Below the pieces are notes generated by a model. It was given only the letters and a program-made list of their open reading frames with translations. It did no database searches and was not told where the DNA came from. DNA of 64,000 bases, taken from positions 61,000-124,999 of the forward strand of contig CALDYQ010000047.1 in assembly GCA_937944385.1 (NCBI GenBank), given 5' to 3'. Made by a program: the position numbers and the translations under genes. Below, piece by piece: positions 30,455 through 39,421 of this stretch (its first letter is position 1; each line of letters begins with the position of its first letter). This DNA comes from an uncultured Burkholderiales bacterium. GTDB taxonomy: Bacteria > Pseudomonadota > Gammaproteobacteria > Burkholderiales > Casimicrobiaceae.

Positions 30455-32319
30455 GAGCGCTCCGCGAGCCGTTGCTGGATGGAGCGCTCGATCCCTTGGG
30501 CATCGAGCCCGACCGAGGCAAGCATGATGGCCGGGTCGCCCTGGTCGATGAAGCGGTCAGGCAGGCCGAGTGTGAGCACGGGTGTGGCGAGCTTGCGTGC
30601 GGCGAGGCATTCGAGCACGGCGCTGCCGGCGCTGCCCATGACCGAGGCCTCTTCGACGGTGACGAGCAGGTCATGACTGGCAGCAAGTTCGGCAACCAAA
30701 GCCTCGTCGATCGGCTTGGCGAAACGCATGTTGACGAGCGTCGCAGCGAGCCGCTCGGCAACCGTGGCGCAGGGGTGCAGCATCGCGCCCCAGGCGAGGA
30801 TCGCCACACGAGGCGCGCTCGAAGCGGGGCTACCCACTCGCACCCGCTCGGCGCGGCCGAGCTCGATTGGCGTCACCGGCGCGTCGGTCGGTCCATGACC
30901 GGCGCCGCGCGGATAGCGCACGGCCGAGGCGCCCGGCAGCGTGAGCGCAAACGAGAGCATCGCACGGCACTCGGCTGCACTCGAGGGGGCGAGGATCGTG
31001 ATGTTGGGCACGCAGCGCATGAAAGCCACGTCGAAGCTGCCCGCGTGCGTCGGTCCATCCGCACCGACGAGTCCGGCACGGTCGATCGCGAAGACCACGG
31101 GCAGATTCTGCAGTGCCACGTCGTGGACGAGCTGATCGTAGGCGCGCTGGAGGAAAGTCGAATAGATGGCGACCACCGGCCGCATGCCCTCACAGGCAAG
31201 TCCGGCGGCGAAGGTGACCGCGTGTTGCTCGGCAATGCCGACGTCGAAGTAGCGGTCGGGGAATTCCTGCGAGAAGCGTACGAGCCCCGAGCCCTCGCGC
31301 ATCGCGGGCGTGATGCCGACGATCTTCGGGTCCTGGGCCGCCGCCTCGCAGAGCCAGTCACCGAAGATCTCGGAGTAGGTTTTCTTCGCCGCCTTGCCGG
31401 TCCCGGTGGGAATGCCCACGGCGTGGTCGAACTTTCCGACGCCGTGGTACAGGATCGGGTCTTCCTCGGCCAGCTTGTAGCCCGCGCCCTTGCGGGTGAT
31501 CACGTGCAGGAACTGCGGGCCCGGACGATCCTTGATCTTCTCGAGCGTGTCGATGAGCAGGCCGATATCGTGCCCGTCGATCGGCCCGATGTAGTTGAAG
31601 CCGAACTCCTCCCACATCGTGCCCGGCAGGACGAGGCCTTTCACATGCTCCTCGGCCCGCCGCGCGAAGCGCGCCACAGTCGGCGCGACCGAGAGCACGC
31701 GCTTGCCGACCGAGCGCACGCGGTCGTAGCTGTGGCTTGCGAGCACGCGCGAGAGATAGCGGTTCAGCGCGCCGACCGGCTCGGAGATCGACATCTCGTT
31801 GTCGTTCAAGATCACGAGCAGGTCGGCATCCATCGCCCCCGCGTTGTTGAGCGCCTCGAAGGCCATGCCAGCGCTCATCGCGCCATCGCCGATCACTGCG
31901 ACCACGCGCCGCTTCTCGCCGGTCGCCTTCGCGGCCACTGCCATGCCGAGCGCGGCCGAGATCGAGGTCGAGGAATGCGCCACGCCGAAGGTGTCGTACT
32001 CGCTCTCGTCACGCTTCGGAAAGCCCGCGAGCCCGCCCCACTGCCGGAGCGTGTACATGCGGTCCCGCCGCCCGGTGAGGATCTTGTGCGGGTAGCACTG
32101 GTGGCCCACATCCCAAACGAGGCGGTCGTGCGGCGTGTCGTAGCAGTAGTGGAGCGCAGTTGTGAGCTCAACCACGCCCAGGTTGGAGGCGAAATGCCCA
32201 CCGGTTTTTGCCACCGATTCGGTGACGAAGGCGCGCAATTCATCGCAGAACGCAGGAAGGGACTCGCGCGGCAGGCGCCGCAGGTCGGCGGGCAGGTGGA
32301 CTTGGTCGAGTAAAGCCAT
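30451..32319 (-). CDS. dxs: 1-deoxy-D-xylulose-5-phosphate synthase
   Basis: 622 aa; [51 protein letters not shown]. Confidence 0.97.
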   Translation of the reverse strand: MALLDQVHLPADLRRLPRESLPAFCDELRAFVTESVAKTGGHFASNLGVVELTTALHYCYDTPHDRLVWDVGHQCYPHKILTGRRDRMYTLRQWGGLAGFPKRDESEYDTFGVAHSSTSISAALGMAVAAKATGEKRRVVAVIGDGAMSAGMAFEALNNAGAMDADLLVILNDNEMSISEPVGALNRYLSRVLASHSYDRVRSVGKRVLSVAPTVARFARRAEEHVKGLVLPGTMWEEFGFNYIGPIDGHDIGLLIDTLEKIKDRPGPQFLHVITRKGAGYKLAEEDPILYHGVGKFDHAVGIPTGTGKAAKKTYSEIFGDWLCEAAAQDPKIVGITPAMREGSGLVRFSQEFPDRYFDVGIAEQHAVTFAAGLACEGMRPVVAIYSTFLQRAYDQLVHDVALQNLPVVFAIDRAGLVGADGPTHAGSFDVAFMRCVPNITILAPSSAAECRAMLSFALTLPGASAVRYPRGAGHGPTDAPVTPIELGRAERVRVGSPASSAPRVAILAWGAMLHPCATVAERLAATLVNMRFAKPIDEALVAELAASHDLLVTVEEASVMGSAGSAVLECLAARKLATPVLTLGLPDRFIDQGDPAIMLASVGLDAQGIERSIQQRLAERS

Positions 32320-32327
32320 GGCGTACG

Positions 32328-33245
32328 TCAGTGTGTCCTCGCCCCCATCGTGCGCGCCAGTGCCGCGAGGCGGTCGACCGACCGCCCGGCCGACGAGAGC
32401 GCGGCCAGGGCAGCAATGGCTGCGTCGGTCAGACGGGCGGCCTCGGCCCGCGCACCGTCGATGCCGAGCAAGGACACGAAGGTCGGTTTGTCATCCGCGG
32501 CATCCTTACCGGCGGTCTTGCCCAGGGTCGCTGTGTCGGCCGTGGCATCGAGCACATCGTCGATGACCTGAAAGGCGAGCCCGAGGGGCTGTGCGAAGGC
32601 GCGCAGCGCCGCAATCGTGCTCGCCTCGGCCTCGATCGCGATCGCCGGCAGCACGACGGCCGCCTCGAACATTGCACCGGTCTTGAGCCGGTGCATCTCG
32701 GTGAGGGCGTCGAGGGTCATCGCCCGGCCGACGTTGGCCAGATCGATCGCCTGCCCGCCCGCCATGCCCGCCGCGCCCGAGGCCTGTGCAAGCTCCGCCA
32801 CGGCACGGATACGCCCCACCGCGCTGGCCGGCATGGCGGTGAGGGCGGCGAAGGCGAGCGGCTGCATCGCGTCCCCCGCGAGCATCGCGGTGGCTTCGCC
32901 GAACACGACGTGATTGGTCGGCTTGCCGCGCCGGAGGGCGTCGTCATCCATGCAGGGCAGATCGTCGTGGATGAGCGAGTAGGCGTGGATCAGCTCCACC
33001 GCGACGGCAGCGTGATCGGCCACTTCGGCGCTCGCCCCCACGGCCTCGGCGCTTGCGTAAGCGAGCAGGGCCCGAAGCCGCTTGCCGCCACCCAGTGCGC
33101 CGTAGCGCATGGCTTCGAGCAGCCGCCCGGCAAACAGCTCACCTGCGGGCAGGGCCCGGACGAGGGCGGACTCGACGCGGGCGCGATGCGCGTCGCACCA
33201 GGCGGCGAAGTCGGACGGCGAATCTGTGCAGGACGTCAAGCGCAA
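32328..33245 (-). CDS. ispA: Polyprenyl/farnesyl diphosphate synthase
   Basis: [29 protein letters not shown] and [11 protein letters not shown] Asp-rich motifs; upstream of dxs. Confidence 0.96.
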   Translation of the reverse strand: MRLTSCTDSPSDFAAWCDAHRARVESALVRALPAGELFAGRLLEAMRYGALGGGKRLRALLAYASAEAVGASAEVADHAAVAVELIHAYSLIHDDLPCMDDDALRRGKPTNHVVFGEATAMLAGDAMQPLAFAALTAMPASAVGRIRAVAELAQASGAAGMAGGQAIDLANVGRAMTLDALTEMHRLKTGAMFEAAVVLPAIAIEAEASTIAALRAFAQPLGLAFQVIDDVLDATADTATLGKTAGKDAADDKPTFVSLLGIDGARAEAARLTDAAIAALAALSSAGRSVDRLAALARTMGARTH

Positions 33246-33305
33246 AACAAATCCCCGCGCGGCACGTGGCCGGCGGGGACGACGGTGGGCGATGGTCCCC
33301 TGATT

Positions 33306-33698
33306 CTAGGGAGACTGGCGCCGGCCGGTGGCAAGTCCCGAGGCTGGGTCGCGGCTGCTTGACGGCGCACCCGCCGGACATCCGCTGCCTGGGGCAGCGC
33401 CGCCTTCGAGGCCTTCCTCGTTGACCGTGATGTCAGTGCTGCGAGCGGTACCCCCAGCTCCGACCACGTAGCCGCGGTTCGACCCTTGCCTGCGACTTGC
33501 CCCTGGCGCAGGCTTCTCGTCCTCGATCTGCAGAAAGAAGTCGGCGGCGCGTGTGGAGGGCCGGGGGCAGTCGGTGGCTGTGGCACCGCTGTTCCTCGCG
33601 TTGGAACGCGAGGTGTTGATTCCTGCGGCATCGGCGGCGGCCGACAGGGCGAACGCGGAGAAGGCGAGGGTCAGGGTAAGGCGGCTGCGCGAATTCAT
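33306..33698 (-). CDS. Small secreted protein of the sigma factor/S8 protease locus
   Basis: Signal peptide MNSRSRLTLTLAFSAFALSAAADA then GINTSRSNARNSG...; same strand, last of four genes between ispA and the sigma factor. Confidence 0.6.
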   Translation of the reverse strand: MNSRSRLTLTLAFSAFALSAAADAAGINTSRSNARNSGATATDCPRPSTRAADFFLQIEDEKPAPGASRRQGSNRGYVVGAGGTARSTDITVNEEGLEGGAAPGSGCPAGAPSSSRDPASGLATGRRQSP

Positions 33699-33811
33699 GG
33701 CGGTTCCTTTCGGTGAGGCGCGGGCGGCGGTCACCGCTGCCCGTGTGCTGCTTTGTCGTTCGCGGCGAGCGGTTTCTTCACGCCTCGTCGGGAAAAGTCA
33801 GCGATAACGCC

Positions 33812-35041
33812 TCACCAGAGGAGTGCACCGCAGCCGAACACCGGGTCGCGCCCTGGAGGCCCGAGATCCCGAGCGCGAGCGCAGAGCGCACCCAGCGCGA
33901 CGGGTTCGCCGCGGGCGGCGGCCCAGGCGAGGCGTGCGGCCACGATGGGGGCGGCGAAGGAGGTGCCGCTCACATACCGCCCCCCGTCGAGCGGAAGCCA
34001 GAGTTCCACCCCCGGGGCGGCGAGCGCGATGTAGTCGCCCCGGTTGCCCCGGTCGTACGGCCGGTCGGCCGCATCATGGGCGGCCACCGCTATGACGCCG
34101 GGCCATGCCGCCGGGTAGACCGGTGGCGCTTCTGGCCCTGCGTTGCCTGCAGCAGCGACGAGCACGAGCCCGCGGGCGAGCGCGCGCTCGACGATCGCCC
34201 TTTGCACGGTATCCCCCGCCCCGCCAAGCGAGAGATTCACCACCGGAACACGCAAAGCCAGCAGCCGGTCGAGCGCCTGGGCCAGCCCAAGCGTGGAGCC
34301 GCGCAGACGATCGCCGGGGGCGCGCCCGAGAATCGCGATCAGCGTGATGTCTGCCTCGGGCAGCAGACCGCGGAAGCCGCTTCCCGCATCCGCGCGGCAG
34401 GCGAGCAGGCAGAGCACGGCGTCGGCATGCTCGTGACCTGGTGCATCGCCATCGAAGCGCTCGATGCGCAGCGTCCCGGCCAGCGGCAGGTCCTGGCTCG
34501 GCGCGGCATCGATCACGCCAAGCCGTGGCCGTCCGCTCTGGGGCGAGGGCATCGGCGTCGGCAACCGGATCGCGGCTGCGGCGTAGAGCCGCGCGGGCAA
34601 GCCCTGCTGCGGGTCGAGCCAGGCCATACGATCCACGACCGCATCCGGCAGCGCCCGTGCGAGCGCGTCGACCACCGCCGATTCGGCTCCGGGTTCGACC
34701 GCGAATTCGACGAGCGTGAGATCCAGCGCCTCGAGCCGGAATCGGGCCGCCTCGCGGGCCTCGGGCACCCGAGTCGTCTCGACCGTGGCGTTGGCACCCT
34801 CCCTCAGCATGATCACGCGGCCGGGGACGTGGGGCCCGCCGGGGTCGGTCTGTGCGCCGCCCAGTCCTGGCGCGAGCAGACGAAAGAGAATCCCGAGGTC
34901 GAGCGTGACACCGACGCCGGCGCGCGGGGGCGCTGACGGGCGAGGTGCATCCGGTTTGCCTTGCGCCAGTCCGCCCGGGCTTGCGATGGCGAGGCTCAGG
35001 CCGAGCAGGGCAGCGAGTGCCGCAGTCCGACGAGCGCGCAT
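33812..35041 (-). CDS. S8 family (subtilisin-like) serine peptidase
   Basis: Signal peptide; LGVIDAAP (Asp), GHEHADAVLCLL (His), VNLSLGG, VAAAGNAGPEAPPVYPAAWPGVIAVAA (oxyanion Asn), SGTSFAAPIVAARLA (Ser). Confidence 0.9.
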   Translation of the reverse strand: MRARRTAALAALLGLSLAIASPGGLAQGKPDAPRPSAPPRAGVGVTLDLGILFRLLAPGLGGAQTDPGGPHVPGRVIMLREGANATVETTRVPEAREAARFRLEALDLTLVEFAVEPGAESAVVDALARALPDAVVDRMAWLDPQQGLPARLYAAAAIRLPTPMPSPQSGRPRLGVIDAAPSQDLPLAGTLRIERFDGDAPGHEHADAVLCLLACRADAGSGFRGLLPEADITLIAILGRAPGDRLRGSTLGLAQALDRLLALRVPVVNLSLGGAGDTVQRAIVERALARGLVLVAAAGNAGPEAPPVYPAAWPGVIAVAAHDAADRPYDRGNRGDYIALAAPGVELWLPLDGGRYVSGTSFAAPIVAARLAWAAARGEPVALGALCARARDLGPPGRDPVFGCGALLW

Positions 35042-35042
35042 C

Positions 35043-35591
35043 TCACGGCTCGACCGAGACCGCCTCGACGAGGGGCGACGCGCGCAGGCGGGCGAGCGCC
35101 GCCTCGCGGTCCGTCCGGGGCACGCTCACACGCCAGAGCCCGAGTGCGCTCGGCCCGCCGACGAACTCGCCGCCTGCCTCCATGACGAGCCGACCCGCCT
35201 CGGCGAGCGGCACGCCGGGCCGAAAGGCGAGCGTGAGGATGCTGCGCTCGGCCGGTACCGAGACGCCGGGTCGGCCCGACAGCGCCTCGAGCGAGGGCTC
35301 GCCCGCGTCGGACCAGAAGCCGCGCGGCGTGAGGCCGATCACCGCGAGCGCGGCCGCGGCCCCGAGCGCGAAGCCCCAGCCGCCGACGAACCAGCTTGTG
35401 CGGCGCCCGCGGGCTGCCGGTGCGTCGGTGCGTCGCGTTGCGGCTGCCCACTCGCGTTCAGCACGGATGCGCGCCTCGAGTCGCGCCTGCGAGCGCGCGG
35501 GATCGAAAGGCGGACTCGCGGCCCGCAGCATCTCGGCGGCGCGGGCATGCCAGGCGTCGTCACGGTCTGGGAGAGTGGAGCGCTCGTTCAT
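35043..35591 (-). CDS. Putative anti-sigma factor, one TM with protease prodomain-like periplasmic region
   Basis: About 60 aa charged cytoplasmic part, TM WGFALGAAAALAVIGL, C-terminal ILTLAFRPGVPLAEAGRLVMEAGGEFVGGPSALGLWRVSVPRTDREAALARLRASPLVEAVSVEP; between ECF sigma and S8 protease genes. Confidence 0.7.
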   Translation of the reverse strand: MNERSTLPDRDDAWHARAAEMLRAASPPFDPARSQARLEARIRAEREWAAATRRTDAPAARGRRTSWFVGGWGFALGAAAALAVIGLTPRGFWSDAGEPSLEALSGRPGVSVPAERSILTLAFRPGVPLAEAGRLVMEAGGEFVGGPSALGLWRVSVPRTDREAALARLRASPLVEAVSVEP

Positions 35592-35623
35592 GTTTGCTCT
35601 GTCGGATGATGGCCGCCGTTTCT

Positions 35624-36178
35624 TCACGCGCTGCGCTCGAGGCAATCCCGAAGCCGCCGCTTGGCGTGATGAACGCGCGTGGCGGCGGTGTTCTCGGGGA
35701 TTGCAAGCACTTCGGCCACCTCGCGCAGCTTGAGCCCATCGACCACGTGCAGCCAGAAGGCATCACGCTGCGGGTCGGGCAGTGCGTCCACACAGTCGGA
35801 CAGGCGCTCGGAGGTCTCGCGGGCGAGCAGCCGCTCGAATGGATTCGGTGTCGTTTCGTCGGCCAACTCGGCGCTGTCCTCTGCGTCGAGCGGATCGGTG
35901 CCGAGCCGGCCGCGGGCCCGCAGCCTGTCGAGCGCCTTGTGGCGGGCGATACCGAAGAGCCAGGTGCGCACGCTCGCGCGGCCCTCGAAGCGCGCCGCCA
36001 GCCGCCAGACGTCGTAGAACGTCTCCACGACCACGTCCTCGGCCTCGCCGACCTCGTCGAGCATGCGATGGACGAAGCGAAACACCGCCGTGGCGTGACG
36101 GTCGTGCAGCGCCGTGAGCGCGCGCTCATCGCCGCGGCCGATGGCCGAAATCAATTCGGCATCGGAGCGCGCCTCCAT
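35624..36178 (-). CDS. ECF-subfamily RNA polymerase sigma factor
   Basis: Region 2 (LHDRHATAVFRFVHRMLDEVGEAEDVVVETFYDVWR...RTWLFGIARHKALDRLR) and region 4 (LPDPQRDAFWLHVVDGLKLREVAEVLAIPENTAATRVHHAKRRLRDCL). Confidence 0.93.
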   Translation of the reverse strand: MEARSDAELISAIGRGDERALTALHDRHATAVFRFVHRMLDEVGEAEDVVVETFYDVWRLAARFEGRASVRTWLFGIARHKALDRLRARGRLGTDPLDAEDSAELADETTPNPFERLLARETSERLSDCVDALPDPQRDAFWLHVVDGLKLREVAEVLAIPENTAATRVHHAKRRLRDCLERSA

Positions 36179-36435
36179 CAGCCCGCTCCGCCGCTGTTCC
36201 CGGGCAAGGGCGCGAGCATCTCCCCCTCGAGCACGCGCACCTGTTGCTCGACCTGGGCGAGCTCGCCTTGCGCGTACTTGATCAGCTCGGCACCGCGCTT
36301 GTAGGCGGCGAGCGATTCGGCGAGCGGCAGCTCCCCGCGCTCGAGTTGCCCGACGAGGGCCTCGAGTTCCGCGAGTGCGGCCTCGAACGTCGCGGGGCTG
36401 GCGGGGGCGTCGGGTTTTGCAGCGGCCTTGGCCAT
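36178..36435 (-). CDS. xseB: Exodeoxyribonuclease VII small subunit
   Basis: TFEAALAELEALVGQLERGELPLAESLAAYKRGAELIKYAQGELAQVEQQVRVLE. Confidence 0.95.
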   Translation of the reverse strand: MAKAAAKPDAPASPATFEAALAELEALVGQLERGELPLAESLAAYKRGAELIKYAQGELAQVEQQVRVLEGEMLAPLPGNSGGAG

Positions 36436-36488
36436 GGATCGCGGGGGGACGGACGTCGCGGTGCCGCTGATTCTAGGGTTGACCTTGC

Positions 36489-37208
36489 TCAGCGCAGCAC
36501 ACTCACGAGGGGCGGCAGCACGAGCGCCGAGACGATGCCGTTGAGCCCGAGAGCGAGTCCGGCGTAAGCGCCCGCTTCCGGCGAGACGTAGAACGCCCGC
36601 GCGGTGCCGATGCCGTGGGCCTGCGCCCCGAGCGCAAATCCACGGATCGAGAGGTCGCGTACGCCGATGGCATCGAAGACGAGCTTGCCGGTTGCAGCAC
36701 CCAGCACCCCGGTCAGCACGCAGAACACCGCCGACAGCGTGGGAATGCCGCCGATCGATTCACTGATACCCATCGCGATGGGCGCGGTCACGTTCTTGGG
36801 CACCATCGAGCGCAGGGTCGCTTCGCGCGCCCCGAGCGTCGTCATCAGGAGGACGACCGAGCCCAGGGCGACCACGTTTCCAGCGACGAGCCCCGCAGTG
36901 AGCGCAAGTGCTCGCTTACGGAGCGCCGCCAGGCGGTCGAAGAAAGGCACCGCCAGCGCAACCGTTGCCGTGCCGAGCAGAAAGTGCACGAACTGAGCGC
37001 CTTCGAAATATTGTCGGTAGGGCGTACCGGTCGCGGCGAGCAGGCCTGCGATCGCCAGCATCGCAATGAGGACGGGGTTGACCAGAGGATGTCCGCCCGC
37101 GCGCGCTGCAAGCCAGAGCCCGAGCTGGTAGGCGACGAAGGTCAGCGTGAGCCCGAGCAGCGGTGTCGCCGCAAGGTAGACCCAGAGTCGGAACAGGTCC
37201 ACGCTCAC
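36489..37208 (-). CDS. LrgB/CidB family protein
   Basis: 239 aa; SMVPKNVTAPIAMGISESIGGIPTLSAVFCVLTGVLGA; GFALGAQAHGIGTARAF. Confidence 0.94.
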   Translation of the reverse strand: MSVDLFRLWVYLAATPLLGLTLTFVAYQLGLWLAARAGGHPLVNPVLIAMLAIAGLLAATGTPYRQYFEGAQFVHFLLGTATVALAVPFFDRLAALRKRALALTAGLVAGNVVALGSVVLLMTTLGAREATLRSMVPKNVTAPIAMGISESIGGIPTLSAVFCVLTGVLGAATGKLVFDAIGVRDLSIRGFALGAQAHGIGTARAFYVSPEAGAYAGLALGLNGIVSALVLPPLVSVLR

Positions 37209-37588
37209 TGCGGATCCTCAGCCCGAGCGCGGCTTCGCCCGTCCTGCCAGCGCGCCACGCGCTCGGCGACCCAGGCCGTGGCGGCGAGCCCGCCGAGCGT
37301 GGAGACGACGAGCGCAGCGGCGATCGCGAGCGCATCCTCGCGGATGGCGGACAGATACATCACCACGCCGACGCCCGCCGGGATGAACAGCAGCGACAGA
37401 TGCGGCAAGAGCGCATCCGCCGCGGCGCGAAGCGGTGCCCGGAGCGGCGGGGCGAGCCCGAGCGCGCCGAGCGCGAGTACGAAGCCCACGATCGGCCCCG
37501 GCAGCGGTACCCCGGTGAGGCGCACTACGGCCTCACCGGCCAACTGCAGGACGAGGAGCCAGGTGAAACCGGTCAGGGCTGCGTTCAT
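37205..37588 (-). CDS. CidA/LrgA family protein
   Basis: LPGPIVGFVLALGAL; LSLLFIPAGVGVVMYL; ATGA-type overlap with the LrgB gene. Confidence 0.92.
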   Translation of the reverse strand: MNAALTGFTWLLVLQLAGEAVVRLTGVPLPGPIVGFVLALGALGLAPPLRAPLRAAADALLPHLSLLFIPAGVGVVMYLSAIREDALAIAAALVVSTLGGLAATAWVAERVARWQDGRSRARAEDPQ

Positions 37589-37695
37589 GACTTGGATTTT
37601 GGCCGAGGCCGTGCCTTTGATGTGCATCAGGTGGAACCTTTGCCCGGGTGAGATAATCATGGCCTCGATGACGCGGCCTCCCGCCAGCGGCGCCC

Positions 37696-37725
37696 GGTTC
37701 CGGAACCAAGTCTCTCGAGAGACTT
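37696..37725. promoter_or_regulatory. Two abutting perfect palindromes, candidate operator
   Basis: GGTTCCGGAACC (37696-37707) directly followed by AAGTCTCTCGAGAGACTT (37708-37725) in the lrgA/Rieske divergent intergenic region. Confidence 0.55.
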
Positions 37726-37894
37726 TCAGTACTTAACCCGGCGCGGCCAGTCCGGGCAGAGGGCGACTTGGCAACGGTTGGGTGCAGCCCGTGCGCATTG
37801 GCGCATCATTGCACCGCGATTGTGTTGGGTTCACGGGGCTCGTGCCCGCGGCGCAGTGACTGCGCCACCTCTGTTTCCGGGAAAGGGTTTGACC

Positions 37895-39022
37895 ATGTCA
37901 CGCCTCCTTTCGGCTGCAGAACTTGCTGCGCCGACTTCGCAATTGCCGCCTTCGGTCTACTTCGATACCGAGCTTCTCGCGCGAGAGCGCGAACGCCTGT
38001 TCGCGCAGGGGCCGGGCTATGTCGGACACGAGCTCATGGTGCCCGAGCTGGCCGACTACATGGTGCTCGAAAGCCGCGGCAACGCGTGTGCGCTCACCCG
38101 CACCGAGCGCGGGGTCCATCTCGTCTCCAACGTCTGCCGCCACCGGCAGGCGATCATGCTCGACGGCCGCGGCTCGCTCGCGCAAAACGGCGGCAACATC
38201 GTCTGCCCGCTGCATCGCTGGACGTATTCCGGCGAGGGTGAACTGATCGGCGCACCGCATTTTCCGTGCAACCCGGCGCTCTCGCTCGAAAACCGTGGCT
38301 TGAAGGCTTGGAACGGCATGCTCTTCGACGGCCCGCGCGACCCGGTCGTCGATCTCGCGGCGATGTCGGCCGAGACCCGCGGCGCGCTCGACTTCACAGG
38401 CTACGTCTTCCACAAGGCGGTGGCGCATCACTGTGCCTACAACTGGAAGACCTTCATCGAGGTCTACCTCGAGGATTACCACGTCGGGCCGTTCCACCCG
38501 GGACTCGGCCAGTTCGTCACCTGCGACGACCTGCGCTGGGAGTTCGGCGGCGAATTCTCGGTGCAGACCGTGGGCGTCCACCGGGCGCTCGCGCAGCCGG
38601 GCTCCAAGGTCTACGAGCGCTGGCATGAGCAGGTCATGCGCTTCCGCCAGGGCGTCCCGCCCGAGCACGGCGCGATCTGGCTCACCTATTACCCGAACAT
38701 CATGCTCGAGTGGTATCCGCACACCCTCGTCGTGTCCTCGCTCTGGCCCAAGAGCCCCACCGAGACGTTGAACGTGGTCGAGTTCTACTACACGGAGGAA
38801 GTCGCGCTCTTCGAGCCCGAGTTCATCGAGGCCGAGCAGGCGGCCTACATGGAAACTTGCGCTGAAGACGATGAGATCGCGATCCGCATGGACGCTGGAC
38901 GACGCGCACTCTTCGAACAGGGCAAGGTCGAGGTCGGCCCCTACCAGAGCCCGATGGAGGACGGCATGCAGCATTTCCACGAGTGGTATCGCGAACGCAT
39001 GGGCGAAGCGCTGCGCGTCTGA
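37895..39022 (+). CDS. Rieske 2Fe-2S aromatic-ring-hydroxylating oxygenase, alpha subunit
   Basis: NVCRHRQA...NIVCPLHRWTYS Rieske centre; NWKTFIEVYLEDYHVGPFHPGL mononuclear Fe site. Confidence 0.92.
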   Translation: MSRLLSAAELAAPTSQLPPSVYFDTELLARERERLFAQGPGYVGHELMVPELADYMVLESRGNACALTRTERGVHLVSNVCRHRQAIMLDGRGSLAQNGGNIVCPLHRWTYSGEGELIGAPHFPCNPALSLENRGLKAWNGMLFDGPRDPVVDLAAMSAETRGALDFTGYVFHKAVAHHCAYNWKTFIEVYLEDYHVGPFHPGLGQFVTCDDLRWEFGGEFSVQTVGVHRALAQPGSKVYERWHEQVMRFRQGVPPEHGAIWLTYYPNIMLEWYPHTLVVSSLWPKSPTETLNVVEFYYTEEVALFEPEFIEAEQAAYMETCAEDDEIAIRMDAGRRALFEQGKVEVGPYQSPMEDGMQHFHEWYRERMGEALRV

Positions 39023-39034
39023 TCCGATCGAGCC

Positions 39035-39073
39035 GTCCGAATCGCCGCGTCCGAATCGCCGCGTCCGAATCGG
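39035..39073. repeat. Short tandem repeat (14-bp unit, about 2.8 copies)
   Basis: gtccgaatcgccgc gtccgaatcgccgc gtccgaatcgg just after the Rieske gene stop. Confidence 0.9.
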
Positions 39074-39183
39074 CCCGTCTCCACGGGGAAGCGCGCGACG
39101 AACAGGGCCGCGGCGTTGTCCACCGGCATCATGCTCGTGCGTTATGAGCGCGCTCGGGTCATTCTTTCTCGGAGCTCACCGCC

Positions 39184-39408
39184 ATGATCGACAGCAAACC
39201 CGTGACCATCGATGCCGCCACCGGCCGCGCCGAGCCGCTCAAGCGGCAGGCAACGTGGAAGCGCGTGGTGATCGCGCTGCTCGCGGTGTTCTACATCCTC
39301 TCGCCGCTCGACCTGCTGCCCGAGGCGCTGCTCGGCCCGCTCGGCTGGCTCGATGACCTGGGTGTGCTTGCCTGGGCAGCGCGGCAGGTGTTCTTCAAAC
39401 GGGATTGA
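39184..39408 (+). CDS. DUF1232 (YkvA-like) membrane protein
   Basis: VVIALLAVFYILSPLDLLPEALLGPLGWLDDLGVLAWAARQVF. Confidence 0.9.
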   Translation: MIDSKPVTIDAATGRAEPLKRQATWKRVVIALLAVFYILSPLDLLPEALLGPLGWLDDLGVLAWAARQVFFKRD

Positions 39409-39421
39409 TTCCGGCAGCTCC

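Noticed and set aside
30472-32313. 613-aa plus-strand ORF
   Set aside because: Antisense of dxs, shadow ORF with biased composition.
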